NCBI RefSeq assembly: GCF_900182915.1
Contig: NZ_FXUG01000005.1
Span: forward strand, 1 to 64,000
Direction of reading: 5' to 3'
Length of the DNA stretch: 64,000 nucleotides
Origin: Neorhodopirellula lusitana
GTDB lineage: Bacteria > Planctomycetota > Planctomycetia > Pirellulales > Pirellulaceae
Numbering within the stretch: the first letter of the stretch is position 1; each line of letters starts with the position of its first letter. A program made the position numbers and the translations under genes. Below the pieces are notes generated by a model. It saw only the letters and a list, made by a program, of their open reading frames with translations. It was not told the origin of the DNA and did not search any database. This document shows positions 38,062 to 46,389 of the stretch, piece after piece.

Positions 38062-38326
38062 AATCACTAATGCCGCCTTGTCAACTTGGGTTGGGGATCG
38101 CGCCGTTGGCTGACAACAGCGTCGTTTCCCCGTGCCCCTGAACGATCCGATGAATGGTCGCGTGTTGCTTGGCAGTGAAGACAAGTGCTTTGAGCCGAAG
38201 GACTTTCAGCCGAAATTTGTCTGAAACATCACTCTGAAGTATTTGTGCTCCAAGACAATCTACGATTTTGATCGACGAACAGCCTGAGCCCCGCAGCAAC
38301 TGCAAACACTGCAACTTCGACAGGCG

Positions 38327-39049
38327 TTAGCTTGGCAGCGTCGCGTTGTGATAGATGTCCTGCACGTCGTCACAGTCATTGAGCATGCCGATGAACTTCT
38401 CGAACATCGCGACGTCATCCGCAGGGATCTCGGCGTTGGTTTGTGGGATGAACGAGATTTCATCGACGACGAGTGACGTTTCCGGATACGATTCCAGAAT
38501 CGCCTGCTTGGCTTTCGCATACTCCGTCGTGGGCGCGAAGACAAGAATCTGGTCCTCTTGGCTTTCCACGTCCGTCACGTCCACCTCGGCCATTAACAAT
38601 GCTTCGAGTACTTCGTCAACGGATGGGCCATCAAAGGCGAACACGGCCAGATGATCGAATGAGTGAGAGACTGAACCGGGAGCTCCGAATTTAGAGCCTG
38701 TTTTCGAAAAACAGTTTTTGACATCGGTGATTGTCCGCATGTTGTTGTCGGTCAAGCAGTCAATGATGACCGCGCAACCACCGGGACCAAAGCCTTCGTA
38801 CCTTGCCGCAACATAATCTTCGCCTCCAACACCCTTGGCTTTTTCGAGAGCTCGGTCGATCACGTGGGCAGGAACCTGATCTCGCTTAGCTTTGTCGATC
38901 AGTGCTCGCAGCGACGAGTTATTCGCAGGGTCCGCGCCACTGTTCTTGGCCATCACATAGATTTGTTTTCCGTATTTCGAATAGACTTTCGTCTTCTGGC
39001 CAGCCGTTTTGGCCATCGACACCTTACGAACTTCGAAACTTCTGCCCAT
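38327..39049 (-). CDS. YebC/PmpR-family protein (YeeN branch)
   Basis: 240 residues. The family pattern is complete: [47 protein letters not shown], then [39 protein letters not shown] and [13 protein letters not shown], ending [18 protein letters not shown]. The N-terminus [17 protein letters not shown] differs from the usual YebC M-A-G-H-S-K-W start and matches the YeeN type instead. These proteins were first described as DNA-binding regulators. Recent work links YebC types to translation at difficult (for example proline-rich) stretches. It is monocistronic and unrelated to its neighbours. Confidence 0.92.
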   Translation of the reverse strand: MGRSFEVRKVSMAKTAGQKTKVYSKYGKQIYVMAKNSGADPANNSSLRALIDKAKRDQVPAHVIDRALEKAKGVGGEDYVAARYEGFGPGGCAVIIDCLTDNNMRTITDVKNCFSKTGSKFGAPGSVSHSFDHLAVFAFDGPSVDEVLEALLMAEVDVTDVESQEDQILVFAPTTEYAKAKQAILESYPETSLVVDEISFIPQTNAEIPADDVAMFEKFIGMLNDCDDVQDIYHNATLPS

Positions 39050-39269
39050 CGCTAATGACTCGTGTTGGATTGAATCGGAAAACCTTCAGCCCAATAGCGT
39101 ATCTTTGAAAAGATCGAGATGGCAGTCCCCCAAAATCGGGAAGCCATCAGGTCAAACCGCGGCACGTTCGATAGCGGGAAAAGACCAAAAGAACCTGGAC
39201 ATCCGCGTTCAACAACGCCTCTGAATTCGATCGCACTCAAATCGCTCATGCCTGACGAACGAGCGAGTA

Positions 39270-40787
39270 TCACTTTCGTCTTGCCGCCTCAAATTCGGTC
39301 GATGTGATGTTCCCGTCGCCGTTGGAGTCCATCTTGGCGAACATTCGCTCGGCGTTGCCGATGGCTTCGGCTCGCGACAGGATGCCGTCGCCATTACGAT
39401 CAATTTCTTGAGAATGGCCTTTCAGAAAGCCGCCCATTGCACTGCGGGAACCGCCGCGGGCGTTCAATTCAGATTCGCTTAGCTGGCCATCGTCGTTCGC
39501 ATCGTATCCAGCAAAGGCTTTTGTCGCCTCGCCCACAATTTCATCGCGGCTAATCACCTTGTCTTTGTCCAAATCAATTTCATCAGCATGGACCAGAATC
39601 CAAGGTTGCCTTGGCCCCTCACCGGGTTGCGGTCCACGTCGTCCGCCCGTTCGATCGGAAGCTCCGATTCCTCGACGACCACCACGTTGCTTGGCTCGTT
39701 GGTTACCGCGTTGATTGGATTGAGCCGGACCGTTTTGTCCGCGAAGCGGTTCCGCATCGCGGCGGCCGTCGCCTGCGCCGCCTCGCTGACGTGGTGTGTA
39801 GGTTTCAGTGGTTGTGCCTTGAGGTGAAACAAAGTGGAAAGTTGCCGATCCATCCTCGGCAACCGTGTACTCGACGGACCTCTTGTCACCCCTGACGTCA
39901 TAATGCACGACGTAGCTGTCAGGCGTCGGATTCTCGTAACCCGTAATCTTCGCACCTTTCAACCCTGTTAGTGCCGGCCGCAGTGATTGGGCACGCGGTT
40001 GCGGATCGACTTGCCCTTCTCGCTCGATGACCTCACCGTAGAAACCTCCGTTGAGATACGGGTAGGTCTTTGTCGCGTGGTAGTGATACCTGCCGTCGGG
40101 TCCTTGGTGACCGTTGAGCCAGTCGAGGTCCGTTGGTGGCTTGCCGTTGGGATCGTTGTAACCGTAGATCGGGTAGCCATCCAATGCAACGGCGATCGCA
40201 TTGCCCGCCCCAACGATTTTTTCGAGATGCACGGGTGCGATGTGATAGTGATAGTCGTCCGCCCGTCCGCAATGCCCGCCCCACTGATCGAGCTCGCCGG
40301 CGAGCAGCGTGTCGGTCTTGCCATCATTCTTGATCGGATTGAAAATAGGAACTCCGTTGACGGCCACCGCGATCGCGCCACGAAAGAAGTGCGACTTTGC
40401 CGACATCGGATTCTTCGCCGGAACAGGATGCAGTGGGATCTGCCAAGCGTTGTCGCCGGTGTAGCTCTTGGGCAGTGGAACTTGTTGCTGCCAAGCGGTG
40501 ATGCCGATCATCATTGGGTGGTCTGGCATCCCATTGGACTCAACGAACAGAAAGTCTTGGGTTGATCGAACTTTGACTGTTCTTTCAAACGGTCGAAAGA
40601 GCTCGGCTATTGCGGACGCGGCGGTCGCAGATTCTTGAAACACGACAAGGTGTTGCTGGCGTGGTTCCGTGTTTAGGCGAACGATCTCCTGTTGTGTGGC
40701 GGACGAAGGCGCGTGTGAATGACCTTCATGAGCGTTGGCCATGGATGCCATCAGCCCCAATATGCCAGTGTAGAAAAGCGTCTTCAT
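39270..40787 (-). CDS. Exported YHYH-domain protein with EF-hands
   Basis: 505 residues; signal peptide MKTLFYTGILGLMASMANA followed by His-rich HEGHSHAP. The YHYH domain lies at about 120-250: GHCGRADDYHYHIAPVH and DGRYHYHATKTYPYLNGGFYG, whose histidines suggest metal binding. Residues 325-395 are an Arg/Gly/Gln/Asn-rich tract (RQRGG, QRGNQR, KQRGGRRG). The C-terminal part has four EF-hand loops: DLDKDKVISRDE, DANDDGQLSESE, DRNGDGILSRAE and DSNGDGNITSTE, all with intact calcium ligands. It is the last gene of the ECF-led operon, 54 bp after the deiodinase-like gene. Function of YHYH domains is unknown; a calcium/metal-binding exported protein is clear. Confidence 0.88.
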   Translation of the reverse strand: MKTLFYTGILGLMASMANAHEGHSHAPSSATQQEIVRLNTEPRQQHLVVFQESATAASAIAELFRPFERTVKVRSTQDFLFVESNGMPDHPMMIGITAWQQQVPLPKSYTGDNAWQIPLHPVPAKNPMSAKSHFFRGAIAVAVNGVPIFNPIKNDGKTDTLLAGELDQWGGHCGRADDYHYHIAPVHLEKIVGAGNAIAVALDGYPIYGYNDPNGKPPTDLDWLNGHQGPDGRYHYHATKTYPYLNGGFYGEVIEREGQVDPQPRAQSLRPALTGLKGAKITGYENPTPDSYVVHYDVRGDKRSVEYTVAEDGSATFHFVSPQGTTTETYTPRQRGGAGDGRRDAEPLRGQNGPAQSNQRGNQRAKQRGGRRGIGASDRTGGRRGPQPGEGPRQPWILVHADEIDLDKDKVISRDEIVGEATKAFAGYDANDDGQLSESELNARGGSRSAMGGFLKGHSQEIDRNGDGILSRAEAIGNAERMFAKMDSNGDGNITSTEFEAARRK

Positions 40788-40841
40788 AGTGTGCCTTGGT
40801 GGTTTGGAGAGCGTGGTGAAAGATTGTTGATCCTGTCTTGG

Positions 40842-42083
40842 CTACTTGAGTGTTTCGTCGGCATTGCGGGGCGAGCCCCTCTTAGGTGACCGTCCACGTT
40901 GCCCTTGTTGCCTGCTTTGTCGTCCCGATGCCCCTCGCGGTCCGCGATTAAAACCAAACGTGCTTGATCCCATATTCGCTGGCTTCAAGTCGATCGTGTA
41001 TCGCTGAGTCAGCGCTTTGCACATCGTGTCCGTGCAGCCGAAATAATGCATTGCAATTTCGATCGAGCCTCCTGGACCTTTACCTTCGATGTCCACCCAA
41101 AACTGCCGGGGTTCAACGTCCTTGTCACCATCGCCGCGTTTGGCACTCGCTTGGTCGGGCGTTGCTTTGATTCCGGGTGGTAGCGTTAACGAGAACTTCA
41201 TCGGTTCGGTCAGATTGTTCCAATGCACGCCGTGGATCGGATCAGGATAGAACCCAAGAAAGAGCCGTCCCGTGCCGGTCTGAAGCAGGTTCGAATCGGC
41301 TTCCGCTCGAAGCTTCACGTAGTAGGTTGATGAGGGGTCATGGGGTGTCGTCGAGAGAATGACGAGTCCATCAGGGCGTGCGACACGGGTGTCGGAATCA
41401 ACGTTTGGAGGTGTTCGCTGACGCGTCAGACGAGGAAGACTGAGGTCGCTGGCAAGCGTCGGACGATCCACTTTCCCGGCAAACTTGACCAATGCCTTAC
41501 GCAATGCAGGGCCGTCCAAATGGTCGGCAGCAAAAGCGATGTCACCTTCGGGTGAAATGACAAACATCGAATTGTTGGCTGAGTGAAGCCCATCACGAAT
41601 CTGATTGTCGATCGTGTCAGCAATCCAAGGGACTTTCGTCCCCAACACTCGTCGTGCTTCGGCGAGTTGCAGCAAACGCTCGTTGATGTTCTGCGCTTCG
41701 ACATAGCCATTTAGTTCTGGATGCCTTAGCGACTTGTAAAAGTAGAAAAACTGAACGCCTTTCGCCGCATAATCTCGGCTTGCAGCTTCAATTTCTGGAT
41801 AGCCGCGGTGAAATTGCGGGCAGGTCAAGCAGCCAGCAACCAACACCGTTACCTTCCCCTGGCAAAGTTCACGAAGTTTAAGTTTCGTTCCATCCGCGGA
41901 GTACGCATCCAAGTTAGGTAACGCAACATTCGACAACGCACCACCACGTTGCCCGCTACCGTATCGGTGCATAGTGGTTGGGGATGCGTCGCGTCCTTGA
42001 GCGGTGGCGAGCTTCCCGCAACCCCAAATGGAGATGGCAACAAGAGTCCAAAGAAGCGATTGGGGAGTTAGCGCCGGCTTCAT
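40842..42083 (-). CDS. Exported deiodinase-like thioredoxin-fold protein with DsbD-alpha-like C-terminus
   Basis: 413 residues from the ATG at 42083 (signal peptide MKPALTPQSLLWTLVAISIW). Residues about 55-190 are a thioredoxin-fold redoxin domain resembling iodothyronine deiodinases: VLVAGCLTCPQFHRGYPEIE (Cys where deiodinases have the G-S-C-T-C-P-P-F motif), FFYFYKSLRHPELNGYV, and INERLLQLAEARRVLGTKVPW. Residues about 220-375 are a beta domain ending IAMHYFGCTDTMCKALTQRY; its C-T-D-T-M-C resembles the cysteine pair of the periplasmic DsbD alpha domain. An Arg/Gly/Gln tail (GRQSRQQGQRGRSPKRG) ends it. It likely performs thiol or peroxide redox chemistry outside the cytoplasm. The DsbD comparison is inference. 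Confidence 0.75.
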   Translation of the reverse strand: MKPALTPQSLLWTLVAISIWGCGKLATAQGRDASPTTMHRYGSGQRGGALSNVALPNLDAYSADGTKLKLRELCQGKVTVLVAGCLTCPQFHRGYPEIEAASRDYAAKGVQFFYFYKSLRHPELNGYVEAQNINERLLQLAEARRVLGTKVPWIADTIDNQIRDGLHSANNSMFVISPEGDIAFAADHLDGPALRKALVKFAGKVDRPTLASDLSLPRLTRQRTPPNVDSDTRVARPDGLVILSTTPHDPSSTYYVKLRAEADSNLLQTGTGRLFLGFYPDPIHGVHWNNLTEPMKFSLTLPPGIKATPDQASAKRGDGDKDVEPRQFWVDIEGKGPGGSIEIAMHYFGCTDTMCKALTQRYTIDLKPANMGSSTFGFNRGPRGASGRQSRQQGQRGRSPKRGSPRNADETLK

Positions 42084-42198
42084 CGAGATAACCACTGCAG
42101 GATGATGAGTTTGGTAGTCGGGTTAGATTCGGTCTGTTGTCAATTCGCGTGCGGCCGAACGGTATTCCGGCAAACGTTGCTTTAGAACAAGCGTTCTC

Positions 42199-42939
42199 TT
42201 ATCGGGACGGTTTTCGTCTACCACCGCCAGCGCCTGCATTGCCGCCTGCCCCACCGCGTCGACTGCCACCACCTTGAGGCACCACGTCCGACAGCCCGCG
42301 AAAGTCAGGACGGGTTTGCCCATCCGGTGGCGACTTCACGACCGTGCGAAACAAAACGAGGTTGTCGAGCTTCACGTCATCGGACCAAATGAACTTGGCT
42401 CCCTTGAAGTCATGCTCATAAAATGGCGTTTTGGGGCCGACCTCGTCTTCGGTGAACTCTTTCGCGTTTGCCCAGTCACTGTCATCGAAGTCGACGGCAA
42501 ACCAGTCCTTGGGAAGCGGGATAGTTTCAACGCGTGGGCTTTTTGTATCGCCATTGATCGGCCCCCAAGAAAACTTCTTCGCTTTCCAAGTTGCATTCGT
42601 CACCGTGCCGTCCCCCAGCTTCAGAATCAAACCACCATCGCCGATGCTGGTGTTTGCGTATTCCATTCCCGTTGCAGGGTCGGCGTTGTCGATGCCCATG
42701 ACGGCGATCGTCATTGGATAGGCAGGCAAGACATCCACCGAGACCACGTTATGCGGAACAAACGCGATGGAATCGACGGCGACGAGTTCACCATTGATGT
42801 ACAACTTGAATGAGTTATCCGCATAAACGTTGACCCGGATGGTGTCATCGATGCGGGGCTTACGTGGCGGTTGCTGGGCGTGGGAAGTTGCCCCCGCGGT
42901 GAACGCCAATAAAATCGCGAGCAAGAAAATTCGCTTCAT
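42199..42939 (-). CDS. Exported beta-sandwich protein with Arg/Gly-rich tail
   Basis: 246 residues; signal peptide MKRIFLLAILLAFTAGATSHA. The body (about 30-205) is a jelly-roll-like beta domain: DTIRVNVYADNSFKLYING, NVVSVDVLPAYPMTIAVMG, WFAVDFDDSDWANAKEF and FIWSDDVKLDNLVLFRT. D-D-S-D-W is the pattern seen in carbohydrate-binding or galactose-binding-like modules of large glycosidases, but here the module stands alone. The C-terminus is almost pure Gly/Arg (QGGGSRRGGAGGNAGAGGG). No catalytic residues are visible. It sits between the metallophosphoesterase (39 bp) and the deiodinase-like gene (115 bp) in the ECF operon. Probably a binding or scaffold protein. Confidence 0.7.
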   Translation of the reverse strand: MKRIFLLAILLAFTAGATSHAQQPPRKPRIDDTIRVNVYADNSFKLYINGELVAVDSIAFVPHNVVSVDVLPAYPMTIAVMGIDNADPATGMEYANTSIGDGGLILKLGDGTVTNATWKAKKFSWGPINGDTKSPRVETIPLPKDWFAVDFDDSDWANAKEFTEDEVGPKTPFYEHDFKGAKFIWSDDVKLDNLVLFRTVVKSPPDGQTRPDFRGLSDVVPQGGGSRRGGAGGNAGAGGGRRKPSR

Positions 42940-42978
42940 GAATATGCCTTCGTTGTCAGCAAGGTGAGTGGTGTCTTG

Positions 42979-44400
42979 TCATTGCGTAAGCATGTAGGAA
43001 TACGTCACGTCACCGTTTCGTTGGTTCCTGCGTGCGTCTGTTGGAAGGATGGACCTGACATAGTCAACGCGAGCGGAATCGCCGTTCACGCGAACCCGAA
43101 CATGCCCGCTACTGCCTTGGATGTCGCCGCTGAGATAGCCGTACTCTTTTGCGCTCTTCGTGCCGGATCGAGGATGGCCAGGTTGCGGAACAAGTTGATA
43201 GACGATGCCATCAAGGTCTTGTTTAATGAACATGTGGTCGTGGCCATGGAAAACCACGTCCACCCCGTGCTCAACCAACAATTGGTGAATGGTCTTTGGC
43301 CAGTCAGGACGATTCTTAGCAAACTCGTCTGTGCCTGTCGCTCCCCTGCCGCCCCACTCCCAAAACGGTGCCGCTTCGACTCCGCCACGCTGATTGCGAT
43401 CGCTTCCGCCAACCAAGTGATGCAGAAAAACGAACCGCAACTTCGCTTTACTTTGTTCCAAAGATCGTGTTAACCACCGGTATTGGTGATCGCCAAGAGT
43501 CCAGCCCCAGTTCCCAGTGGTCCCGCCTCGGTTGCGAGTGGTTGTGTGACGAAAGGGATCGAGCACGATGAATTGGCAGTCGCCCCACTCGAATTGGTAG
43601 TAGTTTTCGGGCAAACCAACTTCCCGTTCGACTTGTTCATTGCCTGTATAAAACTCACTCGGAATCGGATTGGGGAAATAGCGTTTGCGAGTGGTCGTGG
43701 CCCAGGTGTTCGATCCGCGATTGCCGGCCTCACCATCGTGGTTTCCCAACGCGAAATACAATCCTGCAGAATGGCAAAGGTGACCTAGGTAATAACGCTG
43801 AGCGAGATACTGAGGATGCGACAGTTCGGGCTTCACGTACTTGCCCGTCATGAACGTGTCGCCAAGCGCGAAGTGGAAGTCGGGTCGGTCGCCTAACGCG
43901 TTGCGAAGCGTTTGCAAGTAAACGTCAGGACTGGTGTTTTCATCCAGGTGCGAATCGGCCTGGACCGTGAACACGAACGGATCACCGGACGCTCGCTGAG
44001 TATGAAATGTGTACTCATTGCTTTGCAGCGTTTTGCCATTGGATCGATACACGAGGCGATAGTAACATCGGACACTTTTTCTCAGCGAATCAATCACGAA
44101 GTCATGAGGCTCGCCAGCATCAAATTCATGGACATCCGTCTTGCTGGATAGCCTTCCAGGTTGCTTACCGTAAGTCAGCCAAGCTTTTGTGTCGGTGTGG
44201 AACAGCACGCGGACCGTACCGCTGTTGTCCGTTAATCGTCCAACAAGAATGTTAAACGGATGATTGGGAACTTGGTTTGCTGGCGGAGGCGTCGTGTACC
44301 CGCCCAGCCTGCTACCACCGCCACGCTGTTTGTTCTGAGCAAACGTGTCACCGGCACCTGTTAGACACAGCGCGACCGCAACAACGACCAGACCTTTCAT
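42979..44400 (-). CDS. Exported calcineurin-like metallophosphoesterase
   Basis: I start at 44400, where MKGLVVVAVALCLTGAGDTFA makes a signal peptide; the frame stays open to 44547. The product is 473 residues. After a QNKQRGGGSRLGG linker comes a fibronectin-like N-terminal domain (NILVGRLTDNSGTVRVLFHT), as in purple acid phosphatases. Then come all five metal motifs: ADSHLDE, FALGDT, ALGNHDGE, FLHHLVGG and VVFHGHDHMF. The active site therefore looks complete, for a phosphomonoester or diester outside the cytoplasm. It is third in the ECF operon, about 100 bp after the anti-sigma gene. Confidence 0.9.
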   Translation of the reverse strand: MKGLVVVAVALCLTGAGDTFAQNKQRGGGSRLGGYTTPPPANQVPNHPFNILVGRLTDNSGTVRVLFHTDTKAWLTYGKQPGRLSSKTDVHEFDAGEPHDFVIDSLRKSVRCYYRLVYRSNGKTLQSNEYTFHTQRASGDPFVFTVQADSHLDENTSPDVYLQTLRNALGDRPDFHFALGDTFMTGKYVKPELSHPQYLAQRYYLGHLCHSAGLYFALGNHDGEAGNRGSNTWATTTRKRYFPNPIPSEFYTGNEQVEREVGLPENYYQFEWGDCQFIVLDPFRHTTTRNRGGTTGNWGWTLGDHQYRWLTRSLEQSKAKLRFVFLHHLVGGSDRNQRGGVEAAPFWEWGGRGATGTDEFAKNRPDWPKTIHQLLVEHGVDVVFHGHDHMFIKQDLDGIVYQLVPQPGHPRSGTKSAKEYGYLSGDIQGSSGHVRVRVNGDSARVDYVRSILPTDARRNQRNGDVTYSYMLTQ

Positions 44401-44503
44401 GACGCCGCTCTGTCTTACCAGCACCGCCTGAACCGGCGTGCCGAACGGACCCAAGGTCGATCGACTATTTGAACGGGCATGACGAGTCGCGATGCGAAGC
44501 AGA

Positions 44504-45547
44504 CTATTCAAATCGGACTTTCCGTTCGGGGAGATGATGCGAATCATGAGAGAAGAAATCCTGGCCCAAGTCAGACTGATCGATCAATTCCAGCATCACG
44601 CTTTTGGGACCACCCCGACCGCGTGGCAGCCCGTCGAGCATCATTTTGTGGACGGTTCCATTCTTCGGATCAAACCTGATCTTGACCCATTTGGTACCAC
44701 GCACATCGTTAGACTTTCTTGCACAATTCAGTTGCGACAGCGAAACGCTATCCGCAGTCGATTCCTGCAAGTCAATCAGTTCAACGTCGTATCCAACTTT
44801 CAACTGCGAAAGGTGGGCGTGAATATTGAGGAAGGGCATGTCATGTTGACCGCCGGGCATGCCACCGCGAAAGCGATTTAGATCTTCGGTAACGTGTACG
44901 GGGCCATCCTCACGAAACGACCAGCTGTATCGACCATCGCAGCCGGAGGTTCTTGTTCCGCCCTGTGCTAGTAACACGGTCATGACATACTCATTTGCAC
45001 CGCGGACGTAGATCGTCGCACCGTCGATCTGCTTAGGCGATTTCCGATCCCATGCGGTTTGCGAAAGATTCCGCGGGCGTTTATCAGGGGAATATTCTTC
45101 CACAACGTGAACGCGATAAGTGCGGTCAAGCGGCTTCAATGCCGCCTCCACAACTTTCTCAAGTGATGCCATTGCAGCCGAGACCCGCTGCTGTGGACCG
45201 ACGACAGCGAACATGACCATCACGGCAGCAGCCAAGGCCAGCGCCGACGAGACCACTGCAAACCGCCCCCGTCCGCTCGATTCGCTTGGGTCCGGGACGG
45301 CGTCTGGTTCTGACTTGGACTCCAAATCGATTCGCTTCATCAAAGCTTGAATTTGACGTGCGTCATGCTCCGCATCTCGGTGCCCGATATCGGCCAACAG
45401 GCCATGGACAAGTAGCGAGTCAGCCACACTCTCGCAAACACCATCGGCAGAGAGGTTCTGTTCGCTGCCGGGGTTTCCATCAGCGTCATCCAGCCAATCG
45501 GAAAGCAAGTCGTTGGTGCGCTGGCTCACGTTGGTGCGCTTGCTCAT
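44504..45547 (-). CDS. Membrane-bound anti-sigma-type protein
   Basis: 347 residues from the ATG at 45547, which overlaps the stop of the sigma gene (TGA at 45546-45544, ATGA arrangement), so translation is coupled. The cytoplasmic N-terminal part (about 1-90) is acidic and helical (LLSDWLDDADGNPGSEQ ... LLADIGHRDAEHDARQ), as expected for a sigma-binding region. One membrane segment, FAVVSSALALAAAVMVMFAVV, lies at about 96-116. The outside part (about 120-347) is a beta-rich sensor domain (YRVHVVEEYSPDKRPRNL, NEYVMTVLLAQGGTRTSGCDG). No zinc-binding H-x3-C-x2-C is seen, so it is not a ZAS type. Family not recognised; role inferred from gene order and topology. Confidence 0.75.
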   Translation of the reverse strand: MSKRTNVSQRTNDLLSDWLDDADGNPGSEQNLSADGVCESVADSLLVHGLLADIGHRDAEHDARQIQALMKRIDLESKSEPDAVPDPSESSGRGRFAVVSSALALAAAVMVMFAVVGPQQRVSAAMASLEKVVEAALKPLDRTYRVHVVEEYSPDKRPRNLSQTAWDRKSPKQIDGATIYVRGANEYVMTVLLAQGGTRTSGCDGRYSWSFREDGPVHVTEDLNRFRGGMPGGQHDMPFLNIHAHLSQLKVGYDVELIDLQESTADSVSLSQLNCARKSNDVRGTKWVKIRFDPKNGTVHKMMLDGLPRGRGGPKSVMLELIDQSDLGQDFFSHDSHHLPERKVRFE

Positions 45548-46089
45548 ACGGAAGCCTCCGAGGTAGAAAGAACCCCTTTGGACTTCAAACATTCCGCCAG
45601 CATGTTCCGGCCTCGCTGAAGCCGTTTCTTGCACGCTTCAAGCGTCAGCTCAAATCGCCCGGCAACTTGCACAGCGGTCATGTCATCGAAGTACCGACCA
45701 CCGATCACAGAACGCTGTTTTTCAGGCAACTGAGCAATGCATTCGCGGAGCGCGATTGCCTTGTCGTCCCAGGTGTCGCCGGCCAGTTGATTGATGTTCT
45801 CGAAATGTCGGTCGACGACCTCCAAGACCGATTCGTGCAGTAACGTTGGAGTTCTTTTTTGCTTTCGATAATGCGCCATCACCAACCGCGATGTGATTCC
45901 CCTTAGCCAGGGCCCGAACGGACGCTCGAGATCGCATTCGTCTAGACGACGCCAAGCGACCACCATGGCTTCCTGGAACAAATCATCAACCGCAGCCTCA
46001 TCCCGGACCAAACTGCGCAGGTACACCGTCAGCATCCGCGAATTCTCGCGTGCCAGTATCTCGAACGTCTTGCGGGCTCTTTGATTCAC
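45544..46089 (-). CDS. ECF-type RNA polymerase sigma factor
   Basis: 181 residues. Region 2 is RENSRMLTVYLRSLVRDEAAVDDLFQEAMVVAWRRLDECD (core-binding and -10 recognition, including DLFQEAMVVAW) and then FGPWLRGITSRLVMAHYRKQKR. Region 4 is ECIAQLPEKQRSVIGGRYFDDMTAVQVAGRFELTLEACKKRLQRGRNML, a helix-turn-helix for the -35 element. No region 3 or 1.1 is present, so this is group 4 (ECF). It heads a minus-strand operon and overlaps the membrane anti-sigma gene. It probably activates its own operon when the outside domain of the partner senses its signal. Its promoter lies in the 300-bp divergent region. Confidence 0.93.
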   Translation of the reverse strand: MNQRARKTFEILARENSRMLTVYLRSLVRDEAAVDDLFQEAMVVAWRRLDECDLERPFGPWLRGITSRLVMAHYRKQKRTPTLLHESVLEVVDRHFENINQLAGDTWDDKAIALRECIAQLPEKQRSVIGGRYFDDMTAVQVAGRFELTLEACKKRLQRGRNMLAECLKSKGVLSTSEASV

Positions 46090-46389
46090 GGAGTGTGTCC
46101 AGGAAGATGTGCAGGAATCGAGGTTTCACCTGCCGAATACCCTTACTGTCACCAACAGCACGTTTGGGGACAAAGAATCCGAAAGATTTGTCGTCATTTC
46201 GCCAAACGGTGCCGCAGCCATCGCCCTCGCAGTCTCAAGGGAACATTCCCGGTTCGCTTTCGGAGGGTAACTCTCGGCTAGGTGCAGATACCAATGGGTT
46301 CATGATCATGGGTTCATGACGGCAGCTACGTTCGATTAGAATAGCGGACAAGTCAGCTATCCAACTCTCAGGACAATCCAGCTTAGAAT
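46090..46389. promoter_or_regulatory. Divergent control region between sigma gene and GH16 gene
   Basis: 300 bp with no gene. It holds the short palindrome GGGAACATTCCC (46239-46250) and a 12-nt direct repeat ATGGGTTCATGA at 46294-46305 and 46308-46319, 14 nt apart. Either may bind a regulator of the sigma operon or of the GH16 gene. I cannot assign promoter boxes. Confidence 0.4.

Noticed and set aside
38062..38326. Short minus-strand frame between GHL15-like and YebC genes
   Set aside because: The region is a short convergent gap and the 77-residue translation has no supporting motif.
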